A stretch of DNA of 64,000 bases from Methylocystis bryophila (GCF_027925445.1 NZ_AP027149.1:1488001-1552000), one strand, 5' to 3'. Shown: positions 42,852 through 55,394, numbered from the stretch's first letter. Notes: generated by a model not told the origin, from the letters alone. A program made the numbers and translations.

Positions 42852-44269
42852 GCGGCGCCGGCCAGCAGCGTTCCGACCAAGCCGCCGAGGATGGCGTAGA
42901 GCAGACGCGGCTGAGACGGCCTTTTGGGAAGATTGGGCGGAGCGAGCACCTGAGCGATGGGATAGGATGCGAACAAATCCGCTTTGTTCGTGTCCACGCG
43001 CGCCAGCGCCGAGGAAAACACGGCCTCTGCGACGAGATGATCCTTCTTGAGATCCTCCATCCGAGCCGCGTTGAGCGTGAGGTTCTTGATGCGTTGGTCG
43101 AGAGCGTCAACCTCGCGCTGCAGAGCGATGACCTCGCGTTGCTTGCCTTGGGCCGCCGCCGCTCCCGAGACAAGCTCCTTCAGCAGCTCCTCTTGCCTTT
43201 TTTGCACCAGCGGGGCCAGCAGCCGGGAGAGATCGTTGGGGCTCACTCCCGCCCGTCGCGCCATGGACTTGACCATCTGATAGGCCGCCGATTGCTTCGC
43301 CCGAATTTGAATCAACAATGGATTTCTTGCCCCATACAATCCGGAGAATTGCTCGACCTGCGCAGTTAGGTCCGCATAATCGGTGAGGGACTTAGCGAAA
43401 ACGGAATCCGCGGAGAGGGATAACGCGGTGGAGGCGAGCTTCGGACTCATCCCCAGAGTTGCGGTGAGCGCTTTTTGCGTCGCGTCGAGACGGTCTGCTT
43501 CGGCGCGCGTTTCGGCCAGCTTCTTACGGGCTGCCTCGAGCTGGGTGGCGAACTCGTTGAACTGCTCCACAGAAACGAGGCCGGTCTTTTGCTGAAGATC
43601 GGAAATGCGTTGGCGCGCCGCCTGCAAATTCGCCTGATAACTCTTCATCGTATCGCGGACGCTGGCGTCGCGGCGCTCGATCTCGTCGCGCCGAAGAACA
43701 TCCAGCTTGTTCTCGAACGCGTCGACCAGCGCCACCGCCTTCTTTTGGGCCATTTCGGCTGTCCGTCCCTTGACTTCGAGAAGTATGACCGAAGCTTCGT
43801 CGATCAGCTTGATGTTCGGCTCCCCGAACTCCTTCAGCTTCATGCCAACCGCCTCGGCCGCGGCGCTCAAGACCGGGTCGCTCAAAAGGATCTCCCGGTA
43901 AACCACTTTCGGGCTCAGACTTGCCGAGGAGAATGGCGAGGCGGCGACGGACGAGGTTTGACCGATCTTGTCGAGCGACACGGACACATTGGCGCCGGCG
44001 CCAGGCAGAATGAGCGCCCCCTTGCTCACAAAAGACCTCGGCATGAAGAGCAGGTAGGCCGCGCAAAGCGTCCAGACGACAACGACAGATATGACGCCGC
44101 CGCGAATATAGCGGTTCCGTCGATGGCGCTCGGGCAAGCCGGAGACGGAACTTTTGACGCGCCCGATCGCCCGCGACAGCAAGGAGCTCTCGGTGGGAGG
44201 GGAAGCGACGAAGCCAGTCATCCGCCTTGGTCCCAGGGCTAGGGTATTGAGCAAAGGAACAGTTATCAT
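42794..44269 (-). CDS. Polysaccharide chain-length determinant (Wzz/BexC-like)
   Basis: The 491-aa inner-membrane protein has a helix near residues 58-76, a long periplasmic region with coiled coils (about 180-270 and 360-410), and a C-terminal helix (ILGGLVGTLLAGAAWTLAWL). There is no C-terminal kinase domain. This is the layout of Wzz/BexC/KpsE polysaccharide copolymerases, which set chain length and link polymerisation to export through Wza. Met17 (44221) is an alternative start with a close AAGGCGG. It is divergent from the Wza gene. Confidence 0.85.
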   Translation of the reverse strand: MITVPLLNTLALGPRRMTGFVASPPTESSLLSRAIGRVKSSVSGLPERHRRNRYIRGGVISVVVVWTLCAAYLLFMPRSFVSKGALILPGAGANVSVSLDKIGQTSSVAASPFSSASLSPKVVYREILLSDPVLSAAAEAVGMKLKEFGEPNIKLIDEASVILLEVKGRTAEMAQKKAVALVDAFENKLDVLRRDEIERRDASVRDTMKSYQANLQAARQRISDLQQKTGLVSVEQFNEFATQLEAARKKLAETRAEADRLDATQKALTATLGMSPKLASTALSLSADSVFAKSLTDYADLTAQVEQFSGLYGARNPLLIQIRAKQSAAYQMVKSMARRAGVSPNDLSRLLAPLVQKRQEELLKELVSGAAAAQGKQREVIALQREVDALDQRIKNLTLNAARMEDLKKDHLVAEAVFSSALARVDTNKADLFASYPIAQVLAPPNLPKRPSQPRLLYAILGGLVGTLLAGAAWTLAWLRQSFVQKLAKRA

Positions 44270-44667
44270 AGGAAGACGCCTGGGGCAAAAACAATAGGCC
44301 CGCGCGCCGTCGACCTCTAATCTTAACCTTACGAGAAAAAAGAGCGATAAACCTAGCGCGGCCCGAACTGTGGGGCCGCCCTTCTAGAGCTAGGCGCCGG
44401 CAGGGTCGCGCGGCGGCCTTCAATCCGCCAAGTTTTTCTCCGACGACCTTGGCTCGGCGAAATTCCCCTTTTGGTGAAGTTCCTCGTTTCGGATGTGTTT
44501 TCACCGGCCAGCCATTTTTCCCCGCGCGTCGAAGCGAGCGGCGACAAAACCGGAAATTGCTGGGGCAGTTCTATAAGAGCGCACGCAGAATCAGATAGAA
44601 TGAGCTTGATTCGGGTCGGTTGAGCGCAAGCCCGGCTGCAGCGGGATTGAGGCGTAAGAATTATCCG
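44270..44667. other. Divergent promoter region of the Wzz and Wza genes
   Basis: The 398 bp hold no gene I can support. TTTTTTCTCG-type runs near 44330 and AT-rich pieces near 44560 are possible promoters. The two motifs of the 55 kb and 59 kb regions (TTCGCAAATTGCGAA-like and TGGCACG) are not found here, except a weak GGAAATTGC near 44551. Confidence 0.4.
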
Positions 44668-45936
44668 ATGGGAGACACAACGACAGTGAGCCGTCGCCGC
44701 GCCCCCCTGTGGATCGTCGTTCTGGCGATGACGACGCTGGCTGGCTGCGCAGTCGGAGAAAATCCCGAGAACAAGCCCGAGACCTTATACAGTCCGCAGC
44801 AGGTCGCCTACGGACGCGAGTACGAAGGTCAGGTCGGAGGCACGCCCTCTTTTGACCCGACGCCTGGCGTTTGTCCGTCTCCGGACGAGATGGATTACAT
44901 CGCCCCTCGCACGCCGGGAAGGACATCCGCGCCCGATCCGCACCTGCGCTATTCTCTCGGCGATCGTTTCTACATACTGGTGCCGGGGCTATCCGATTTT
45001 TCGGGTGAATATGCCATCAACGCGGATGGGAGGGTCGTCCTACCTTTCGCGGGGGAGGTGAGGGCGGTCGGCCTAACCAACGCCGAGCTCAACCAAGTCA
45101 TCGAGCAGGCTTTCCTCGACGCCAAGATCCTGAAGGAGGCCGGCGCGCATGTGGCGGTGCGGCCGACGGGATACGCGCCGATAAACATCCTCGTATCCGG
45201 GGCGGTTTTTGCTCCTGGCCGCGTGACGATCAACACCACGACTGACGCGAGCAAGGTAGGTCGCGCCACGCCGCAGTTCGGCGACGCGCCCCAGGACCGT
45301 TACGTCGCGGCGGCCCTCAAGGCGGCCGGCGGCGTGCGCCCGGACGCCGATGTGTCCAGCATCTACCTGATCCGGGGAGGCAGACGCTATCGATTGAACT
45401 GGCGCGGCGCCTTCACGGGAGAAAGGGTGGACGACGTTGCTCTTGTCGAGGGCGACAAGCTGGAGGTCGCCGAGAGCGTCTGCTTCCAGACCGGCCTCAT
45501 TCGACCGACGCAAATCACGCCGCCCGGCATTCGCATCTTTCAGTCGAACCTGACTGTGCCGGCGACGAACAACGCCAGCTCCAGCATCGGCCAGTACTCT
45601 GGAAGCCTGCCGTACGGGACGCGCTTCCTGCAGGCGCTCGCCTCCGCCAATTGCATCGGCGGCACGCTCTCGACCAATGCGGCGCGGCAAGCGGTGCTTA
45701 TCAGCCGCAATCCGAAGACCCGGCAAACGGAGGTGATCCAGCGTTCGATCGAGGAGCTCGTCCGAAGCGCGAACCGGGACGCTGTGAACCCTCATTTGAT
45801 GCCGGACGACGCCATCGCCTGTTACGACAGCAGCGTAACGGAGTTCTCGGAAGTCCTCACGGTTTTGGGCCAGGCGTCCAACGTGGTGAACCAGAACGCT
45901 AACTCTGCCTGGTACTTCTTCCATTTGCGCAGGTAG
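44668..45936 (+). CDS. Wza-like polysaccharide export lipoprotein
   Basis: The protein of about 422 aa has a lipobox (LAGCAVG), a Poly_export domain (LRYSLGDRFYILVPG, ADGRVVLPFAGEVRAVGLT) and SLBB-like beta-grasp repeats (ILVSGAVFAPGRVTI, AALKAAGGVRPDAD). It makes the outer-membrane export channel. ATG 44668 (MGDTTTVSRRRAP) fits the signal better than TTG 44620. It contains several Cys beyond the lipobox (for example VCPSPDEM, NCIGG). Confidence 0.9.
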   Translation: MGDTTTVSRRRAPLWIVVLAMTTLAGCAVGENPENKPETLYSPQQVAYGREYEGQVGGTPSFDPTPGVCPSPDEMDYIAPRTPGRTSAPDPHLRYSLGDRFYILVPGLSDFSGEYAINADGRVVLPFAGEVRAVGLTNAELNQVIEQAFLDAKILKEAGAHVAVRPTGYAPINILVSGAVFAPGRVTINTTTDASKVGRATPQFGDAPQDRYVAAALKAAGGVRPDADVSSIYLIRGGRRYRLNWRGAFTGERVDDVALVEGDKLEVAESVCFQTGLIRPTQITPPGIRIFQSNLTVPATNNASSSIGQYSGSLPYGTRFLQALASANCIGGTLSTNAARQAVLISRNPKTRQTEVIQRSIEELVRSANRDAVNPHLMPDDAIACYDSSVTEFSEVLTVLGQASNVVNQNANSAWYFFHLRR

Positions 45937-46049
45937 CCGCCGCGGCGGCTTTAGGCTTGCTCCGCACGTCGAAGTTGATTTCTCGATGTCCTTCGTCAAG
46001 TCCAAGGAGAGAGAGCGGGGAAGGGCGTCGTCGAGATTTTGGCGCGCTC

Positions 46050-46239
46050 AGATCACGCTGCATTCAGGCAAAGGCGCCTCCAGTAAGGCGATTCGCCCGT
46101 TTCAACTCTTTGGTGTTGCGCTCTGGAGCGCAATGCGACAAAGTGGAAGCCGGTTTTTCGCACAAATCGCGCTCTAAATTTTTAGAATCGATCACATTTT
46201 CTGCGTTCAGGCGATTCTGCCTAACGCAGTGTGATCTAG
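46050..46239. repeat. Repeat B full copy plus leading half
   Basis: A half unit (46050-46085, AGATCACGCTGCATTCAGGC) precedes a complete unit at 46122-46239 (from TCTGGAGCGCAATGCG to GTGTGATCTAG). Both lie between the Wza gene and the H-NOX gene; the remaining 120 bp before the H-NOX start have no motif I recognise. Confidence 0.75.
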
Positions 46240-46360
46240 CGCGGCGACTCGGCGTAGACTTGAGGCTTGTCTCGCCAGCGACAAAAATGGCTATCCCGTC
46301 ACCACGAAGATAGTTAATTTCCTGTTTGAAGTTGGCAGCTTCCGTTGCCTGGGCAGAGTC

Positions 46361-46896
46361 ATGTACGGACTGGTCAATCGAGCTCTTGAAGAGCTCATCA
46401 TCGAAAAATATGGAGAGGAGAAATGGGCAGAGACAAGGAAAAAAGCTAGGGTAGAGGTCGAAGCTTTCATCAGCAATGAGCCCTATCCGGACGACGTCAC
46501 CTACCATCTTGTCGGCGCCGCGCACGACATCTTGGGTTTTCGCGTCTCAGACCTGATGCACGAGTTCGGCGTCAGATGGATGACCAAGACGGCGCAAGAA
46601 AATTTTGGGGCCTTGTTGCGCGCGGCGGGCGCAAGCCTCAAGGAATTCCTGCTTAATCTTCCCCAGTTCCATGCGAAGGTGCAATTGATTTATCCCAAGC
46701 TGCGGCCCCCTGAATTCAAATGTAGCGATGTTGGCGAAGATTCGCTCAGGCTGCATTACTTCTCGTATCGACCGGGACTCGTCGACTTCGTCGCGGGTCT
46801 GCTTGACGGGCTTGGCGAGGTCTACGGCGCGCTGGTAACCGTGACCTTGCTGGAGGCCAAAGCGAAGGGAGCGGATCACGACGTGTTTGAGGTAAA

Positions 46897-46924
<28 letters not shown>
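46361..46924 (+). CDS. H-NOX haem nitric oxide/oxygen sensor
   Basis: The 187-aa protein has the full H-NOX pattern: MYGLVNRALEELI start, proximal His104 in LPQFHAKVQLIYPKLRPPEF, and the Y133-x-S135-x-R137 motif that binds haem propionates. H-NOX proteins bind NO on ferrous haem and control a partner kinase or cyclase. The next gene, a hybrid kinase with an HNOBA-like domain, overlaps it by 28 bp, so the two are co-translated. A cytosolic NO sensor is expected. NO versus O2 preference cannot be read with certainty. Confidence 0.95.
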
Positions 46925-49815
<2,891 letters not shown>

Positions 49816-50157
49816 CGGACGCCTCTCAAAATCATGTCCGCGAATCGCGAGCGCTAACGCTTGGCCTGGATCGGCGGCCCTCGTCGGCATACGCAAGCCT
49901 GACTTATTCTGAGGCGAAAGGATGCGGCGGCCGACGCTCGGCGGAGACGCGCGCCGCAGCGACGAGCGGCGCCTTCGGCTCCACGCCCGCTCGACATGAC
50001 CACGAACTTGCGCAAAGGACTCGACAGACGCTGCAAAACGCGCTTCGCTGATCTGCGTCGAGGCGTCCATCTCAGCCCCCGATCTCAAAAGTTGGAATCG
50101 GCAGCTCAACGGAATGCAGGCCTCGTGAATCTGCAATCTCCTGACACAGTAGAACTA
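49816..50157. other. 342-bp gap between the two kinases
   Basis: A frame opens from 49809 but its product is low in structure and without known features; an in-frame upstream extension of kinase 2 (from 49996) is also unlikely. I see no repeat or terminator. A promoter for kinase 2 may lie here. Confidence 0.4.
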
Positions 50158-52362
50158 ATGTCGGAACCTTCGAAGGGCGCCCCAACAGACCCCGAGAGCG
50201 TCGCTCGCGTTCAACAGGAGCAACTTGTCGCGGTCCGTAGCAACACTCCAACAATGATGCTTGCGAATGTTTGCAACGCTCTGATACTAGTCATTGGATT
50301 TTGGGAGTCTCCTGATACTGTCGCCATTGTTCTCTGGTTCATCGCGCTGTCTATTGTAAGCGGTTATGTATATCTTAGGCATTACAAGGCGACTGCGAAG
50401 CAGAAGCAACAAGGAGATTCTGCAAAATCGGTGGAAAGGGCAGTCCATAATGGTCTTGCCTTGGGACTGCTTTGGGCCGCGCTTCCCTTGTTTTTCCTTG
50501 CGGACGCCGGAGGAGGGGGGCGGCTCCTCATTTGCGTTGTGATGGCCGGGATACTCTGCGGCGCCGCTTTCGCGCTCGCCAGCATTCCTCGCGCAGCCTT
50601 TTGTTTCATCGGGCCGGTGGCGATTGGCACGATGATCGCTCTCGCCCGCTGCGGCGGCAAGGCCAATATTTTGGTGGCCTTCCTACTCTGCGTTTACACG
50701 CTGGTGCTTCTCAAGGCCGTGCTGTCTTATGCCGGACTCCTCAAGGCGCGCGTCTTGACCGAGATCGTCCGCACGAAGGAGCTCACCGAGGCGAGCGAAG
50801 CGAAGAGCATTTTCATGGCGAATATGAGCCATGAGATCCGGACGCCTTTGAATGGCGTCCTCGGACTGGCTCAGCTACTCGAGCGAGAGACGCTCTCGCC
50901 CAAGCAAATCGAGATGGTGCGGCGGTTGCGCGAAGCCGGGGCGACCCTGCTGTCGATCGTTAACGATATTCTGGACTTCTCGAAGCTCGAAGCGGGAGAG
51001 TTTCGGCTTGACAGGAGGCCCTTCGAACTCGGTTCGATTCTGGGGCACATCGGCAGCTTGTTTGGCGGAAGCGCTCGCGCCAAGGGGCTCAAGCTCGTCG
51101 TCGAGGTTGCGCCCCAATTGAACGGCGTTCCCATCGGCGACGCGCTCCGAATCGAGCAAGTGCTCATGAATCTTGTTGGCAACGCCATAAAGTTCACGGA
51201 GCGGGGCGAGGTTCGGCTGTCCGTCCGCGCGACGGCGCTCGAGGCGTCGAGAGCGCGGCTCCAATTCGAGGTAAAAGACACCGGCATCGGCATCGCTCTC
51301 GAGCATATGTCCGGGCTTTTCAAGCCTTTCACGCAGGCCGACGCCGCAATTACACGGCGTTTCGGCGGCACTGGTCTTGGCTTGTCCATCAGCAAGAGCC
51401 TGGTCGAGTTGATGGACGGCGAGATCGGAGCTTCGAGCGTTCTTGGGAAGGGCAGCACATTTTGGTTCGAAGCGGTGTTTGATCTGTCGCCGGTGAAGGC
51501 GCAAGCGCGGCGAACATTCCTCCCGAGTGGGACGTCTGCATCCGCGCGCCTGTCCGGCATGCGCTTCCTCGTCGCGGACGACAGCGCGATGAACCGGGAG
51601 GTTGTGGAGCGCCTGCTCACACTGGAAGGCGCGCGCATCGTTCTGGCTGAGAATGGTCAGGAGGCGCTCGACTTCCTCAGGAGCGGGCGAGAGCCGGTCG
51701 ACGCCGTTCTGATGGATGTCCAAATGCCGGTCATGGACGGATTGACGGCGATTCGAGCCATCCGCGGCGCTCTCGGTCTCACGGGCCTGCCAATTATCGC
51801 TTTGACGGCAGGGGTTCTCGATGAAGAGCGACACCAAGTCCTTGATGCGGGCGCAGATGATTTTGTCTCTAAACCGATCGAGCTGGAGGGCTTGGTCGAC
51901 ATTCTTCTCTTGCGGGCGAAGCGCGCGCCAGTTAGCGAGCCGGCTATGATATCCAATTGTCCAGATGCATTTCCCGTCGTCGCGGGGTTGAACACGGCAT
52001 GGGTTGAAAAGACCCTGGGCGGCGATCGAGATCTCTTTGTCAGCTTGCTCGCCAGCTTCAGCGAAGAATTCCGCGAAGCTGCGCCGCAGGTGGAAGAATG
52101 TCTCGCACGCAACGACCCTGAGGAGGCCGCGCGCAGGCTCCATGCGCTGCGAGGCGGCGCGAGCTATATCGGCGCTGAAGATTTGGTTGCCGCGGCCAAG
52201 GCTTTGGAGAGCGCCGTTCTCGATCGGCGGTCCGAGCTGGAGCCTCTCACTGCCGCATTCACGAAGAACCACCGTCTCGTCATTAACGCCATAAAGTCGG
52301 CTCTCGCGGAAATCGAGCCTCTCGGAGCCGTCGCTGGCACTGCGGGAGGGGGAAGCGGGTAG
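50158..52362 (+). CDS. Membrane-bound hybrid histidine kinase (sensor-HisKA-HATPase-REC-HPt)
   Basis: The 734-aa protein (start ATG 50158, MSEPSKGAPTDP) has a six-helix membrane sensor at about 34-192, HisKA (His225 in NMSHEIRTPLNG), HATPase, receiver (AVLMDVQMPVMDG) and an HPt (RLHALRGGASYIGAED). Its core from HisKA to HPt is clearly paralogous to that of the H-NOX kinase (for example GVLGLAQLLERETLS versus GMLGLAQLLEREPLS and LDFSKLEAGEFRLDRRPFEL versus LDFSKIEAGHLRLDPRPFEL). The input is unknown; the N-terminus codes with a lower GC than the core. It probably joins the H-NOX kinase on a common output. Confidence 0.9.
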   Translation: MSEPSKGAPTDPESVARVQQEQLVAVRSNTPTMMLANVCNALILVIGFWESPDTVAIVLWFIALSIVSGYVYLRHYKATAKQKQQGDSAKSVERAVHNGLALGLLWAALPLFFLADAGGGGRLLICVVMAGILCGAAFALASIPRAAFCFIGPVAIGTMIALARCGGKANILVAFLLCVYTLVLLKAVLSYAGLLKARVLTEIVRTKELTEASEAKSIFMANMSHEIRTPLNGVLGLAQLLERETLSPKQIEMVRRLREAGATLLSIVNDILDFSKLEAGEFRLDRRPFELGSILGHIGSLFGGSARAKGLKLVVEVAPQLNGVPIGDALRIEQVLMNLVGNAIKFTERGEVRLSVRATALEASRARLQFEVKDTGIGIALEHMSGLFKPFTQADAAITRRFGGTGLGLSISKSLVELMDGEIGASSVLGKGSTFWFEAVFDLSPVKAQARRTFLPSGTSASARLSGMRFLVADDSAMNREVVERLLTLEGARIVLAENGQEALDFLRSGREPVDAVLMDVQMPVMDGLTAIRAIRGALGLTGLPIIALTAGVLDEERHQVLDAGADDFVSKPIELEGLVDILLLRAKRAPVSEPAMISNCPDAFPVVAGLNTAWVEKTLGGDRDLFVSLLASFSEEFREAAPQVEECLARNDPEEAARRLHALRGGASYIGAEDLVAAAKALESAVLDRRSELEPLTAAFTKNHRLVINAIKSALAEIEPLGAVAGTAGGGSG

Positions 52363-52398
52363 GCGTCCGTCGAGCCGGTAACAGGCAGCGCGCCCTAC

Positions 52399-52460
52399 AT
52401 ATTTGGAAGCGATCGGCTTTTCTGTGTTTGGGCGGTTCCGTCTGAACCCAGTTTGATCTA
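52399..52460. repeat. Half copy of repeat B
   Basis: TATTTGGAAGCGATCGGCTT then GTGTTTGGGCGGTTCCGTCT and AACCCAGTTTGATCTAG is a diverged half of repeat B between the second kinase and the response regulator. Confidence 0.6.
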
Positions 52461-52543
52461 GCGTCTGTCGAGGCGCTGACGGAGGATGTGGCGCCTGAGG
52501 CGCTTGCCGAAGGCAGGAAAGAGGAGCGCCAATTGCGGCGCAG

Positions 52544-54013
52544 GTGATGATGAAGCAAGAGGCCAAAGCAAAAGTGCTTGTTGTCGAAGACGTGGCTTCG
52601 ATATCGCAGGTCTATCGCGCATTTCTCGAACGCGCGGGCTATGCGATCACGACAGCCACGAGCGGCTCCGAAGGCATCGAGAAGATCGAGAAAGAGGCCC
52701 CCGCCGTTGTCATCCTGGACCTCAACCTGCCCGACATGCGAGGGCTGGAGACCCTTCAGCAGTTCATAGCGCGTGCGGGTACGGTCAGCGTTATCGTCGC
52801 GACGTCGGAGGGATCGATCAAGGTTGCGGTCGACGCCATGCGCTTCGGCGCTTACGACTTCGTCGTAAAGCCGGTCAGCTCTGAAAGATTGGTGACGAGC
52901 GTTCGAAACGCGCTCGAACATTCGACGCTGAAGGCCGATCTGCAGATGATGCGAGACAATTTTTCTCGCGACTCCTTTTGCGGGCTCATCGGCAAATCCT
53001 TTTCGATGCAGGCTGTGTATCGCACGATAGAAGCGGTCGCGGCGTCCGACGCGACGGTGTTCATCACCGGCGAGAGCGGAACGGGCAAGGAGCTGGCCGC
53101 CGAGGCCGTCCACAAGTTGGGGCGACGCAGCGCCAAGCCTTTCGTCGCGATCAACTGCGGAGCCATTCCGCGCGAGTTGATCTCGAGCGAGCTCTTTGGC
53201 CATCTGAAAGGAAGCTTCACCGGGGCGGTCGCCGATCGGCCCGGCGCCGTGAAGCAGGCCGACGGCGGCACGCTTTTCCTTGACGAAATTTGTGAAATGC
53301 AGCTCGACCTGCAGCCGGAGCTCTTACGCTTCTTGCAGACGGGAACCTTCCGGCCCGTGGGCGCTTCGCGAACCGAAAAGGTTGATGTGCGGATCGTTAG
53401 CGCGACGAATCGCGATCCACTTGCGGAGGTCTCGGCCGGGCGCTTCCGGGAGGACCTCTACTATCGCCTGCATGTCGTTCCTCTCTGGATGCCTCCGTTG
53501 CGCGATCGCGGCGACGACATCGTCGAGATCGCAACGGAATTCCTTGCGCGCTTCTCGGAGCGTGAGGGAAAGGTCTCGCGAGTCCTGTCGGATGAGGCGG
53601 CGCGAAAACTGCTCGCCTATGATTGGCCGGGCAACATAAGGCAATTGCAAAACGTCATCCGCAACGCGATCGTCATGAACGACGCCCCGATCATTGGCGC
53701 GTCGATGTTAGCCATTCCCGACGCCACCCGCGTCGAGGCGCGGCCCGAAGGCAGACCGGGGACGCCTGTTCTCTCGGGCGTTTCAGCCCTTCGATCGAGG
53801 GAAGAAGTCGCCGCCCGCGGCAACGCCGACGGAGTAGGGGTGCTCGACCCCGAAAGATGGAAAGACCCGTCGGACGTCATGTCATTGGAGGTGATCGAGC
53901 GCGCCGCCATCGAACGCACGGTGGAAATCTGCGACGGAAACATATCGCGTGCGGCAACCTACCTGGGCGTCAGTCCGTCGACGATCTACCGCAAGCGCGG
54001 ACTGAATAAATAG
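52544..54013 (+). CDS. Sigma-54-dependent response regulator (NtrC/LuxO type)
   Basis: The 489-aa protein has a receiver (Asp59 in VILDLNLPDM), an AAA+ domain with Walker A GESGTGK (176-182), Walker B GGTLFLDE, and a Fis-type helix-turn-helix (about 450-489, SRAATYLGVSPSTIYRKRG). The sigma-54 contact loop is GSFTGA (223-228), a variant of the usual GAFTGA. Resemblance to LuxO is the best fit. It is the only DNA-binding output in the H-NOX block, so HPt domains of both kinases could feed it. Phosphorylation would let it open sigma-54 promoters. Confidence 0.92.
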   Translation: MMMKQEAKAKVLVVEDVASISQVYRAFLERAGYAITTATSGSEGIEKIEKEAPAVVILDLNLPDMRGLETLQQFIARAGTVSVIVATSEGSIKVAVDAMRFGAYDFVVKPVSSERLVTSVRNALEHSTLKADLQMMRDNFSRDSFCGLIGKSFSMQAVYRTIEAVAASDATVFITGESGTGKELAAEAVHKLGRRSAKPFVAINCGAIPRELISSELFGHLKGSFTGAVADRPGAVKQADGGTLFLDEICEMQLDLQPELLRFLQTGTFRPVGASRTEKVDVRIVSATNRDPLAEVSAGRFREDLYYRLHVVPLWMPPLRDRGDDIVEIATEFLARFSEREGKVSRVLSDEAARKLLAYDWPGNIRQLQNVIRNAIVMNDAPIIGASMLAIPDATRVEARPEGRPGTPVLSGVSALRSREEVAARGNADGVGVLDPERWKDPSDVMSLEVIERAAIERTVEICDGNISRAATYLGVSPSTIYRKRGLNK

Positions 54014-54041
54014 TCGTTGCGTTCGCCGCCAGCGCGATCAA

Positions 54042-54282
54042 GGTTCGCTCCACTTTTGATTTGTCCAAGCGGGAAACGCCTGGAGCGAGCCCTTTTCGAT
54101 TGCGTGCCATCACGCAATCGAAAAGGATGTCCTAACCGGAAAACCGCTTCGCCCTTTCCGTGACCTTAGAGCATGTCCCGGAAAGGGCGAAGCGGTTTTC
54201 CGGTCAGGACATGCTCCAAACTTTTAATTTGGCGCGATTCCTTATCGCTCGAACGATTCCGTTCGAGCGGGAAACGCGCTAG
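54042..54282. repeat. Two head-to-head repeat A copies
   Basis: An inverted, partly diverged copy (54042-54165) meets a complete copy (54167-54282). The 23 bases at 54138-54160 are the exact reverse complement of 54180-54202, so the junction can form a long hairpin after the regulator gene. The last CTAG of the complete copy holds the stop codon of the minus-strand gene ending at 54279. Confidence 0.85.
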
Positions 54283-55142
54283 GCTGCGAGCTCCCGCGTT
54301 TCGGAGGGTGTGGTGGGCTCGAAGGCTCCGCTTTCGACTCGAAACAGCCACTCGCCGCCCACCACCGTGTTCTTCAGATGAAGGCCTGGCCCGACATAGG
54401 TATTGGGCAGAACGATCGCGTTTTCGAGACGCGCGCCTCGCGCTATATAGGCTCCCTCACCAATGACGATGCTGCCGTTGAGCACGACATCATGCTCCAC
54501 GCACACATTGGCGCCGACCTCGACGTGAGGGCCGGCCGCGCGCCGCGTCTTGATGCGGGCGCCAAGGCTAGCGCGCAGACCGTCGTCCTCGACCCATCCT
54601 CCGGGGATTAGCCCCTCGACGGCGCCGCGCGCCGCTGCGATCGCCAGCCGATGATAGGCCGTGACGTTCGGTAGGAACGTCTCAAGATCAGCATCCTTGA
54701 GCTCGGGGAGCTCGAAACGGGGAACGGCGGCGCTCTCCTCGAGCCAGGAGATCCCGAAGCGAGCATGGTCTGCATTGAGCCGCCCTTCCGTGATGATCTC
54801 CATCAAAGCGGCGCCGAGTTGCCGCGGCGCGGGGAAGATGTCGGCGCGCATGACAAGCGTCGGCCGATCCACGAATTTCGGCGCCCGGTCATGCACGACC
54901 ACGGACACGCCTGGCCACGCCCGATCGGCGAGATAATCCTGCGCCGCCTTGTCGCCAGGCCTGACACTCGCGAGAATATTCATCGGCGCATGCGAGGCGT
55001 GGAGGCCGATCGTCTCCAGGAGATGCTCGATGATCGGCTTGTTCGCTACCGGCAGGAGCGGAAGCGAGCACCGCGACCCCTTGGGGAACAGGGACTCCAC
55101 GGGACGATCGGCGAGCAGTAGGATTTCGATTACCCTCGGCAT
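54279..55142 (-). CDS. Sugar nucleotidyltransferase-like protein with beta-helix, active site degenerate
   Basis: The 287-aa protein resembles NDP-sugar pyrophosphorylases (eIF2B-gamma/GlmU type): N-terminal PLLPVANKPIIEHLLETIGL and a C-terminal left-handed beta-helix (about 205-265, hexads such as VVLNGSIVIGEGAYIARGA). The catalytic GxGTRLxP loop is absent: the place is taken by ADRPVESLFPKGSRCSLPLLP. It may therefore be a regulatory or scaffold protein of polysaccharide synthesis and not an active enzyme. Upstream is a GAGG site and a TGGCACG promoter-like motif. Confidence 0.7.
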   Translation of the reverse strand: MPRVIEILLLADRPVESLFPKGSRCSLPLLPVANKPIIEHLLETIGLHASHAPMNILASVRPGDKAAQDYLADRAWPGVSVVVHDRAPKFVDRPTLVMRADIFPAPRQLGAALMEIITEGRLNADHARFGISWLEESAAVPRFELPELKDADLETFLPNVTAYHRLAIAAARGAVEGLIPGGWVEDDGLRASLGARIKTRRAAGPHVEVGANVCVEHDVVLNGSIVIGEGAYIARGARLENAIVLPNTYVGPGLHLKNTVVGGEWLFRVESGAFEPTTPSETRELAA

Positions 55143-55200
55143 CTATGTGTTTCCTCGGCTGGCGTCAGTGGAGTCGACCAGATTCGCCGCTTGCGTTCAA

Positions 55201-55222
55201 GGTTTCACAACACGTGCCAAGG
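55201..55222 (-). promoter_or_regulatory. TGGCACG motif, possible sigma-54-type promoter
   Basis: On the minus strand the sequence is TTGGCACGTGTTGTGAA, with a perfect -24 element (YTGGCACG) and an imperfect -12 element. A second copy lies at 58932-58951. A start site would fall about 50 nt before the gene at 55142. Confidence 0.4.
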
Positions 55223-55316
55223 CGGGAACTTGGCGGCTCCGTCTTGATTTTCTTTGAAATTTCGGGGCTGAGCGCGGCTCCGCGGCGGTTCTCGCCCGCG
55301 GTCCTCGGGATTTGCC

Positions 55317-55394
55317 TCGCAAATTGCAACTCGCGAGAGAACTTCGCGGGCTGTTTGCACCCCGTATTTCCATCCAAAATCATTCGCAGTTTGC
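55317..55394. promoter_or_regulatory. Paired TCGCAAATTGC-type sites in divergent region
   Basis: TCGCAAATTGC lies at 55317-55327 and TCGCAGTTTGC at 55384-55394. The same motif occurs at 59049-59164. They sit between the nucleotidyltransferase-like gene (-) and the GT2 gene (+). The rest of 55143-55533 holds no gene. Confidence 0.45.

Noticed and set aside
52480..52504. Sigma-54 promoter before the response regulator (TGTGGCGCC..GGCGC)
   Set aside because: GG-N10-GC is present but the -12 TTGC element is not, so the match is no better than chance in GC-rich sequence.
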